A stretch of 64,000 nucleotides of DNA from Multifurca ochricompacta (lineage: Eukaryota > Basidiomycota > Agaricomycetes > Russulales > Russulaceae). The notes under the pieces were generated by a model. It made no database searches and was not told the origin of the DNA. It worked only from the letters and a program-made list of their open reading frames with translations. The position numbers were made by a program, and so were the translations under genes. The stretch lies in contig WTXG01000047.1 in assembly GCA_022496185.1 (NCBI GenBank), forward strand, positions 145,168 through 209,167. Reading direction: 5' to 3'. Numbering within the stretch: the first letter of the stretch is position 1; each line of letters opens with the position of its first letter. This document shows, piece after piece, positions 56,941-64,000 of this stretch.

Positions 56941-59900
56941 TTAAGGGAGGCAACGACCCTGGCGCCTAGATAACGAAGAATGGTACCTTGTGAGAAGGTC
57001 TGGGGCGTGACAGTCGTCCTTATCGACCCAAGAGTTTTCACTGGCCGGATAACCAACCCAGCTGACCAGATATTGAAGCTTCTTCTGACGTCCAAAGAAC
57101 CGGTGAGCTAAGATGGCGGCAACTTCATATTGTTCTTCCTCGTTGATAAGGTCTGGTAGGGGATGTAAATAGTTGGGGCCATGAGCCGTTGTTTCACGAT
57201 AAGGAGATAACAGGTTAGCATGGAATACATTGTGGATGTGCATGTGAGTGGGCAAAGACAAACGAAAAGCGAGAGGAGATATTTGTGCGGTAATTGTAAA
57301 CGGGCCATAACGCCGAGGAGCGAGCTTGGTCGAGGGGAAGTATGTTTTTAAATATTTTCCCTCAAGCCATACTTGCTCACTGATGACGAAGTCGGGGTTG
57401 GGCAGTGGAACCAAAGCGGATGCTCAAAATGCATGCTCCGCACAAGAGCGCGCAGTTTGTAAGTTCTGTAATCGTTCGTTGACCTGGGGGACATGCGTTT
57501 CATGTATTTGCGCATTCCAATCGAAAGTGACGCTGTGGAGAAGTTCGTGTGGGGAGAGTTTTGTTCGATCGTGTGACCAGGTATTATGGACATACTCAGC
57601 TAAAGGGAGATAATCTGGCCACTGATATTGGTCATCGCCCAGCCAAAGACATAAGTATTGCTCTAGCCACAGGTTCATGTGCTCGCTAGATCTGTCGGTT
57701 TGTGGGTGAAAGGCCGTCGATAGGTTTTGTTGAATTTGCAGAACATCAGCAAGCACGCGGGTAAAATGGGAGGTGAAATGGGGGTCTCGGTCGGAAATAA
57801 TGCGCCTTGGGACTCCAAAAAATGGAAATAGATGTCTATAATATAATATTGCGATTCCTTCACCAGTGATATCTTTAGAACATGGTATAAATTTCGCTGC
57901 TTTCGTACATCCTTGGTCGACGATCGTTAACACAGCATCATATCGACCTGACGATGGAAGATCTGTAATGAGGTCCATAGCCATGTACTGGAATGGACCA
58001 GTGGTGGCGGGTACGTCCAAGGGATACGACGGTGCTTTCCCCACCAGTCGAGGTTTATTCTCCTGACATATGGCGCATCCACGTATGTATTCGCGTACAA
58101 ACGGCTTTAGACCTGGCCCTTCATACTCTTGTTGGATCCTTCATGTCGTTTTGTCAACGCCCAGATGTCCCACTAGTAAGTGATCATGATACCGCTGAAG
58201 AATTTCGCGGCGTTCGGAGAGCGTCCAGGGAAATGGGAGTTTGTCGTCAGTTACTGTCTTGATAAATAATTCATCAGGGGGGACTGTAACCTCTTGGTTG
58301 TCGTCCTCGCCATGATCTGCATCAGGTCGACGAGATAACATATCGGCAATGGTGTGTAATTTTCCTGGGACATGCTCAAGTGAGAAATCAAAGTCTGCAA
58401 GCTCCTGGAGCCAACAAGCTTGTCTACGATTCAATTTTTGTGGTTCTTTAAAGTATTGAAGGTTATTGTGATCAGTACGAATTAGGACTTTATGTCTAGC
58501 ACCCATGAGATATTGTCGCCATGAGTGGAGTGCGACGATGACTGCAAATAACTCGCGATCATAGATATCCCAGTTCCTTTGTGTCGCATCCAGTGTTTTT
58601 GATAGATAAGCGATTGGGTGAAGGTGTCCTTCGGGATCCTTTTGACTGAGGGTGGCGCCCAGTGTGTATCCTGATGCGTCGGTATCTATGATGAAAGGTT
58701 TATCGAAGTCGGGTTGGGCTAAGACTGGCTGAGATGTGACTCGTCGTTTTAGAGTATCGAAAGCGTTTTGTTCTTCTGTCATCCAGTGCCAAGTTTTCTT
58801 TATACTGGTCAGAGCGTTTAGTGGGGCTGCAATTTTACTGAATCCCTGAATGAATCGTTGATAGAACTGGCAGAACCCCAGAAAGGATCGGACCTCTTTG
58901 ACATTTGTGGGCGTTTTCCAGGTGGCGACGCCTTCTACTTTTACAGGATCCATGTGAACGCGGTCAGCCTCCAGAATGAGACCTAAGTATTCAATGCGTG
59001 TTTGTTCAAATGAGCATTTCTCCAGTTTAAGATAGAGGTCCAAATCGCTAAGTTTATTCAGGATGCGATGTACTTTTGCGCGATGATTGACCAGATCATG
59101 ATCAGTATGGATGAGGATATCATCCATATAAACGGTGAACCAAGCCCTTCCGTTAGCGTCACACTCGTCCAGTTCCTTTCGGAATTCAGCATTCATCATA
59201 GTCTGAAAGGTTGCTGGAGAGTTAGTTAACCCAAAGAACATCACGTTTGGTTCAAAGAGACCGCGGTTTGTCTTGAATGCCGCCTTCCAGCGATCTTCTG
59301 GGATGATGCGTATATTGTTATAGCCCCAGCGTATGTCCATCTTTGTGAATAAGGTGCTATTGCGGACGCGGTCTATTAGTTCTGGGATCAGTGGAAGAGG
59401 ATACGTATTACGGATCGTCCAGTCATTTAGCTTTTGATAATCTTGTACAGGTTGGAGCTTGCTGTCTTTCTTCTTAATGAAAAAGAAGGGGGACGCGTAG
59501 GGTGATTTTGACTCCTGAATATAGCCCTTTTGCAAATGTTCTTCCAAAAACTTGTTTAATGCATCTTGCTCTCCTGGTCCGAGAGGATAGATCTTGCAAT
59601 CTAAAGTGGCTGGTGCATCGGGTTTTAATTCGATTCGATGATCCCAGGGGTGCGGTGCTGGGAAGCGCTGTGCCTCCTCATTGCTAAAGACTTTGTGATG
59701 TTCATGATATTCAGGAGGTACGACCTGGTCCCATGATCTGTCTATTTTATCTTGCGCCTTGATGGCAAGTTCTTGTGCAATATTGAGACGTCGGATCCTG
59801 TCGCTAGGAAGAGCGAAGTGGATCTGTTGATTTAGTCGTCCATTCTGCCAGTCGATTTGTGGATTAGTTGCTGCAAACCAAGGGTACCCTAGGATCATGT

Positions 59901-60252
59901 CATCAGTGCCGATGGATGCGATGTAGAAGCGATGCCGTTGGAGTCTGTCGTCTGTAGATACCAGTAGATCAACACACTGGGTGATTTTATTAGTGGCGTT
60001 AGGGGATCCATCTGCGTTTTGTAGTTGTTTTGGAATCGTCAGACGTTTAACTGGGAATCTGTTTTTAATAACCGTTCGATAACTGATGAAATTTTCCGTG
60101 GCTCCACTGTCCACAAGTGCTTGTATATGGGCCTCTTTTTTTGTCACTCCATGTAGGGGAACAGATATTTTCATTGCTCTGAGTGGTGATCTGAATACAT
60201 GGTGTGATACTAGTGCTCGAATGAAGGCCATGTCATTCAAGCGATATAAAAA
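56941..60252 (-). pseudogene. Gypsy B pol with chromodomain, two TGA stops
   Basis: One long frame (60240 to 58141) holds protease DSGATENFIS, RT (LQPVQDYQKLNDW, MDIRWGYNNIRI, FFGLTNSPATFQTMMN, YMDDILIHTD), RNase H (IIDTDASGYTLGATLSQ, YDRELFAVIVALHSWR) and the start of the integrase zinc finger (YHDHLLVGHLG). TGA at 58141-58143 interrupts it. The finger ends with CAICQENK, then the core MDLITDLPSSGRYD, ISDRDPHFTSHF and DRSSEHMNLW. A second TGA at 57424-57426 precedes KLAPRRYGPFTI and the chromodomain YEVAAILAHRFFG...LQYLVSWVGYP. Otherwise collinear with element A and free of frameshifts. RT and integrase catalytic acids are present. Confidence 0.92.
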
Positions 60253-60255
60253 TCC
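60248..60255 (-). promoter_or_regulatory. Candidate gag-pol -1 frameshift site, gypsy B
   Basis: Sense GGATTTTT followed by ATATCGC. Gag frame GAT TTT TAT, pol frame GGA TTT TTA. Same octamer and same frame relation as in element A. Confidence 0.5.
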
Positions 60256-60287
60256 TCGTCTCCTTTAAATTGATTCTGTAATTCCAG

Positions 60288-61880
60288 TCACTGTTCATCA
60301 GTCATGGTCTTGAGAGCAGCTGCCAACGCGGGAATGCTAATCGCAGAAACAGAGGGTGCCGTGAGCGCTGGAGAGGGGGCCGCGGGCGCAGTGGGTACTG
60401 CTGTAGTTGCAAGCGGCACTTCCGAGATGGTGGCAGTCCGAGCCGGCGCATTTGCACTAGTCCTAGGTTTTTTGTTTGGACAATCGCGGACAAGATGACC
60501 TCGTCGTCCGCATTCAAAGCAACATCCTTCCTTCTTATATTGTTCCTTTTCTTCAGCAGTGACAGCCTTCTTTATGGTATCCACATCCATGGCGTTAGGA
60601 TCGCGTTTCTTGTAAAAGGTGAACTTGTTTCCACGCGGGGACGGATCTGTATTCTTTTTCTTGCCAACGATACCTTGGAGAAAGACCCAGTTAGCTTGGT
60701 GTCGTCTAGCTGAGTCAGTGGCCTCCTCTAGCGTTTGCGGCTGGTCCTGGGTCAGGATTGTGGTAGCTAGTCCAGTAGGTAGTCCGCGATAGAAGTACTG
60801 TCGAACACTGGTGTCATCCAGATGCAGCTCGGCCCGAATGGCTAGATCGCGGAACTCTGCGATATAATCATCAATGTTGCCATCTTTCATTTGTAATTTC
60901 TCGAGCGCTTGTAGCGCTCTTTGCCCGGCTGCTATGTCGGACCAGGCAGCAATGAAGGTTTGCCGGAAGACATCCCACAGCTGTTGAACTCTAATTCTAT
61001 TTTGAGCGATGTCGACTAGCCAACTGGTCTGCTCTTCGACCCATCGATTGACTTTCGGTCCTCTCATCAGCACCAAGACGTACGCTATGCAGCTCTGCTC
61101 ATCCAGAATGGTAGCCACATATTTGTTCAAAAACAAGTGCAACTCAAGCTGAGCAAACCATCGTTTTGCCGTGGAGCGATCTCCCTTGAAGAAAGGTGGG
61201 GGTGCTCCCTCAATTCGTCCCGCTACTGGGATGTTTGGCACTAACCCTGGTGCAGGACCGAGTGGGCCTCCTCCTGGTGGGCCTCCTCCACCTCCTGGGC
61301 CGCTTCCTCCACCTCCTGGTGGACCACCACCTGACAAGGTTTGTCCCGTCCCTGTGAATTGGGAAGGGGTCGTCGTTTGGATGGACGCTCCGAAGGAAAG
61401 CCTTCGGGGTCGTCCCAGGGTTGTACTGACTGTGGTAGGGAATGCTGTCGTCATTGACGTTGTCGGGTTGCTCAAGAGTGAGGCTGTTGGTGGTAACGTG
61501 GGGAGCGCAATGGGTGTGAGGAAAGGTTCCTCAGGTAAGTTCAGTCCAGTTTCTTTGGGTGCTATGTGTACTGCTTCAATCTGACTCAAGTTATTAGGGT
61601 GTATGTGGTACCAAACGCCTCGGTACCAGTCAACAGCAAGATTGGTCTGTCGATACAGGACCCAGTAACCGCGGAAGGGAACATCTTGCTCGCGCACTTC
61701 AAGCCAACGTGCGGATCGCTTCAGATGCTGAGGGAGGTTGTCACTGGTCCTGGGAGGGAGTACAAAAGGAAATCGAATGGAAGTCGTGGTGTTGGGAGTC
61801 GGGGCAAGGGACGCGTCGTCGTCTCCTTGCGATTTGGGTGCGTTTCTCTGGTTTCTATGAAGTCTGTAAGTCTGTTCTAA
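60288..61880 (-). CDS. Gypsy B gag
   Basis: About 530 codons. The N-terminal part has WLEVREQDVPFRGYWVLYRQ and VDWYRGVWYHIHPNNLSQIE, matching the start of element A gag (YYVYHDRRYQLVEY, RVWYCIRYLDSQHSW). A Gly/Pro-rich linker and the capsid-like domain FFKGDRSTAKRWFAQLELHL follow, then ALEKLQMKDGNIDDYIAEFR and a zinc knuckle CCFECGRRGHLVRDC (about 60480-60530). The frame is open into the LTR but has no ATG before about codon 144 (near 61457), so the true start is unclear. It closes with TGA at 60288-60290, where relatives read on for about 12 codons to the slip site. Confidence 0.85.
   Translation of the reverse strand, partial: LEQTYRLHRNQRNAPKSQGDDDASLAPTPNTTTSIRFPFVLPPRTSDNLPQHLKRSARWLEVREQDVPFRGYWVLYRQTNLAVDWYRGVWYHIHPNNLSQIEAVHIAPKETGLNLPEEPFLTPIALPTLPPTASLLSNPTTSMTTAFPTTVSTTLGRPRRLSFGASIQTTTPSQFTGTGQTLSGGGPPGGGGSGPGGGGGPPGGGPLGPAPGLVPNIPVAGRIEGAPPPFFKGDRSTAKRWFAQLELHLFLNKYVATILDEQSCIAYVLVLMRGPKVNRWVEEQTSWLVDIAQNRIRVQQLWDVFRQTFIAAWSDIAAGQRALQALEKLQMKDGNIDDYIAEFRDLAIRAELHLDDTSVRQYFYRGLPTGLATTILTQDQPQTLEEATDSARRHQANWVFLQGIVGKKKNTDPSPRGNKFTFYKKRDPNAMDVDTIKKAVTAEEKEQYKKEGCCFECGRRGHLVRDCPNKKPRTSANAPARTATISEVPLATTAVPTAPAAPSPALTAPSVSAISIPALAAALKTMTDEQ
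61867..61878 (-). promoter_or_regulatory. Self-priming primer-binding site, gypsy B
   Basis: Sense AGAACAGACTTA, 2 nt inside the 5' LTR edge. It is the perfect 12-nt complement of TAAGTCTGTTCT at 62147-62136 in the same LTR, which lies 28 nt after a TATA box. No match to a tRNA 3' end was noticed. Confidence 0.75.
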
Positions 61881-62463
61881 TGTCACAGCCAGGTGCGTGC
61901 TGTGTCAAGACCAGAGAGTCGTTCAGATTCAAGGTAACTAAGTCAGGATCAAGACCACAACTAAGTCGAGTTAAGCCCACACAAGATAGAGGGGCACGTG
62001 CGAGATACGAGATTGAACAGCAACACTAAGTCCTGTCACAAGCTACTGGGGTTCGAAGTCCCTCTAAGTCGCGACTTAAGAGGGTTCAAGAGGAATCTTT
62101 CTGTGAGTCAAGTGAAACACCTGTATTGGCACAGGAGAACAGACTTAGAGTCTGTTTGTCTCAGAACTACATAGGTTAAATACAGTCCAGTCGCTATCAG
62201 AGATAGGGTCTAGCCAGTAAGATAAAGTGATGTAGATATAGTAGAATAATATCATAACTATGTCATAGTGATCTCATGGCTACGTCAAACTACGTCATGT
62301 AAGTACAAAGGATAGGCTAGACCAAGACACAAACTAGCAACAGAGGGGTTGTGCCCTCTGTGATATACAGTCAGTTAACCTAGTTAGATAGATCAGCTGA
62401 TACAGCCCATGCAGTCGTTCCAGACAGTCAAGAAGAAAAGAAAAGGATAGTCAAACCATCACA
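61881..62463 (-). repeat. Gypsy B 5' LTR
   Basis: 583 bp, nearly identical to 55014-55596. It contains the TATA box (62176-62182) and the predicted transcript start (62147). Confidence 0.95.
62176..62182 (-). promoter_or_regulatory. TATA box, gypsy B 5' LTR
   Basis: Sense TATTTAA, 28 nt upstream of the self-primer sequence. This places the transcript start where the self-priming model needs it. Confidence 0.65.
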
Positions 62464-62861
62464 GGGGCTCTGGATGTGGCAACTCCAGGTGCAACTGGGG
62501 TGATAGTCGACGCTAATACCAGTGCTTCTTCACTAGGTTCTTCTATGTACTCTTCTGGTTCAGAGTCCATGACAATGGCCAGGGGATTTTCTCTCCACGG
62601 TCCTAATCCAAATTCTGGTGGAGCGGGTCCTGTAGTGACCCAAGAGTGTTGGCTATCCAAGTATCGGATACAATACCAAACTCTTTTCTCGTCATCGTAT
62701 TCTACCAGTTGGTATCTTCTGTCATGATAGACGTAGTATCCAAACTCGGACTCAAAATCCTTCCAGGTGGCAGAGCCAAGTACTTGCTGTGAAAGATTAT
62801 GCTCGTCTCTGCGTTTGATGAGTTCTTCTTTGAAGAGTGTCTGACTGCAGCTGGAAGCCAT
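62464..62861 (-). pseudogene. Gypsy A gag, 5' part
   Basis: Starts ATG (62859-62861), 20 nt inside the LTR: MASSCSQTLFKEELIKRRDE, then YYVYHDRRYQLVEYDDEKRV, WYCIRYLDSQHSW and an acidic/Pro region. It is cut at 62464 by element B; the frame resumes at 55013 when one GGGGC copy is dropped. Confidence 0.85.
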
Positions 62862-62867
62862 GATGAG

Positions 62868-62878
62868 AGACTCAACTT
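62868..62878 (-). promoter_or_regulatory. Self-priming primer-binding site, gypsy A
   Basis: Sense AAGTTGAGTCT, 2 nt inside the LTR edge, as in element B. It pairs with AGACTCGACTT at 63114-63104 in the LTR over 11 nt with one G-U pair. That mismatch is itself a CpG to CpA change. Confidence 0.7.
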
Positions 62879-62880
62879 GA

Positions 62881-63466
62881 TGTTATGTCCGGTGCGGGAT
62901 GTTCCACACGACTTGTGTGACAGCTCAGTTTCATGGGTTCAGATAAGGAACCAATAAGGCTCCTTGGAGTTCGGGTGGGTTGAGTCAAAGTCAAAAGGGG
63001 CTGTTCCTTAAGACAATGTTGAGCGGAAAGTGCCAAAAGCACTGAGACAAACAAGTCAGGGATCCAAAGGGATGTCCAGAAGACAGGCACCGATGTATTC
63101 AATAAGTCGAGTCTGAGGTCTACAAGGTAGCTACAGCAGACTTATATATGTAAACTAGCGGGCGTCTAGGAGATAAGAGTATGGAGTCAAGTGGGCCCAA
63201 ATATACGAAAGCGGAGGGTGTAAAGCCTGGCTTCTGATAGGGTATTAAGTAAGTGTCCAGTCATAAAGATAAGAGGATAACGAGATAAGAGTCAAACATA
63301 AGTAAACAACCAGTCAACAAGTACAATCGGGGTCATGGGGATGGGAGAAGAGCATGGGATGGGTCCCAGGATGGGGACGTGATCAGGAAGTGTAAAGTAG
63401 GTGGTAAGGAGGGGTCGTCGTTGGGAAGAGTGAAGAAAGTGGGGTTGGATGGTAAAGGTTGTAACA
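62881..63466 (-). repeat. Gypsy A 5' LTR
   Basis: 586 bp, pair of 48520-49105. Confidence 0.92.
63141..63148 (-). promoter_or_regulatory. TATA box, gypsy A 5' LTR
   Basis: Sense TATATAAG. The self-primer sequence starts 26 nt downstream, at 63114. Confidence 0.7.
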
Positions 63467-64000
63467 GTCACGACTTTTCTGGGTTTCATACAAGGGACGA
63501 CTCATCACCTTGCAGTTCTGGTCTGGTAATCAGGATCACTGGCACCTGGGGTCCATTTGGTGGTCTACCTCAACCACAATCAAGCTGGAGTCAGTACCTC
63601 GACCACGACAAATCAATAAACAATCAAACATGATTGTGTCAAACTATCAAGGTCGCAACCAAGACAGAATCTGGCAGTCAAGATCAAGACGATGATCAAG
63701 ACAGATCAAAGGAGTCAAGCTGCAGTCACTACGTCAACCATGATGGATCAAGGAGTCAAGCCGCGGTCAGTACGTCGACCACGACAAAGCAAAGGAATCA
63801 AGCCGTGGTCAATACGTTGACCATGACAAAGCAAGGAATCGAAGCCACAGTCAGTACATCGACTGCGACAAATCAAGGGGATCAAGCCGTGGTCAATACG
63901 TCGACCATGACAGATCAAGGGATTGATACAGATTGGAATCAAGTTATCAAGGTCAAGATGATGACCAGGATAAATCAGGTCACCAGGATCAAGAATGGAT
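63467..64000. other. Sequence right of gypsy A, probable continuation of C
   Basis: Shares phrases with 48190-48519 (for example CAAGGGACG and CCTTGCARTTCTGG), so it probably belongs to the element that A entered. No coding domain readable. The last 250 bp hold a minisatellite. Confidence 0.45.
63711..63920. repeat. Minisatellite, about 41-44 bp unit, five copies
   Basis: Each copy starts GGARTCAAGC and contains GGTCARTACGTCGACCAYGACA or a variant. Copies differ mainly by transitions at CpG (ACGTCGACC, ACGTTGACC, ACATCGACT). Confidence 0.85.

Larger units (their letters stand above)
55014..62463 (-). mobile_element. Ty3/gypsy chromovirus B, full length
   Basis: 7.45 kb, flanked by a perfect 5-bp target duplication GGGGC (55009-55013 and 62464-62468), inserted in the gag of element A. 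LTRs are 583 bp each and by eye differ at only about seven positions, so this is the youngest insertion. It keeps self-priming site, TATA box, a 532-codon gag frame, a 699-codon protease-RT-RNase H frame, integrase, chromodomain and a 359-codon env-position ORF. Three TGA stops are the only lesions I see. Confidence 0.95.
48520..63466 (-). mobile_element. Ty3/gypsy chromovirus A, interrupted by element B
   Basis: Minus-strand element with paired 586-bp LTRs (48520-49105 and 62881-63466), both beginning TGTTAYGTCCGG and ending TTGTAACA. Without B it is about 7.5 kb. Order from its 5' end: self-priming site, gag with CCHC knuckle, protease, RT, RNase H, integrase, chromodomain, env-position ORF, polypurine tract. 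Flanking 5-mers ATCGC (left) and GTCAC (right) differ by two transitions and may be a decayed target duplication. By eye the LTRs differ at about 15 sites, nearly all transitions and mostly at CpG. Confidence 0.92.

Noticed and set aside
49602..60290. TGA decoded as arginine (stop-codon reassignment) in the gypsy elements
   Set aside because: Host genes here, such as the histidine kinase, HDA1 and esterase 1, end at TGA in the expected place. CpG mutation explains the pattern without a new code.
61171..61584. Plus-strand 137-codon Pro/Gly-rich open frame
   Set aside because: It is the antisense shadow of the Gly/Pro-rich linker of gypsy B gag.
63711..63920. CRISPR-like array
   Set aside because: Units are contiguous tandem copies without unique spacers, in a eukaryotic retroelement context.

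Overview
The window reads as basidiomycete, most likely Agaricomycotina. Host genes are split by many 45-75 bp GT-AG introns, and the protein set fits: a multi-membrane hybrid histidine kinase, DHFR, a RanBP3/Yrb2-like protein, STT3, a class II (HDA1/Clr3) deacetylase with Arb2 domain, a KDEL-tailed thioredoxin-fold protein, an FMP52/TIP30-like protein, a short-chain dehydrogenase and two secreted Candida-rugosa-type esterases. The genus cannot be fixed from sequence alone.

Layout. 1-8207: three forward genes (histidine kinase C-terminal part, DHFR, RanBD protein). 8208-19135: two paralogous secreted esterases on either side of a 2.9 kb non-autonomous hAT-like element. 19950-36424: a dense host block of HIRIP3-like histone chaperone (-), STT3 (-), HDA1 (+, divergent from STT3 with about 130 bp between start codons), thioredoxin/KDEL protein (-), FMP52-like (+), lipocalin-like protein (+), an unassigned conserved gene (-) and an SDR (-). 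36425-64000: almost wholly mobile DNA. A broken hAT copy is followed by a 6.5 kb Ty1/copia element, then a nested stack of three Ty3/gypsy chromoviruses coded on the minus strand. The oldest, C, is interrupted by A (48520-63466), and A is interrupted in gag by B (55014-62463, perfect 5-bp target duplication GGGGC).

The most interesting signals are in the gypsy stack. (1) A and B each carry, just inside the 5' LTR, a primer-binding site complementary to the predicted first 11-12 nt of their own transcript, which implies Tf1/sushi-type self-priming. (2) Both share a GGATTTTT gag-pol junction that fits a -1 frameshift. (3) All three elements have an additional open reading frame in env position, downstream of the chromodomain, forming a family I do not recognise; in A it runs into a Cys/His-rich zinc-knuckle tail. 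(4) Every premature stop I found in A and B is TGA, and where aligned the position expects arginine (CGA), a footprint of CpG-directed C-to-T mutation. The LTR pairs and the two hAT copies agree with it.

A separate pattern affects host genes. STT3, HDA1, the RanBD gene, one esterase and the lipocalin-like gene carry multiple one-base deficits, nearly all in or beside short mononucleotide runs. Because STT3 is expected to be essential, these are more likely sequence-consensus errors than pseudogenes, so gene models here must be spliced across them.
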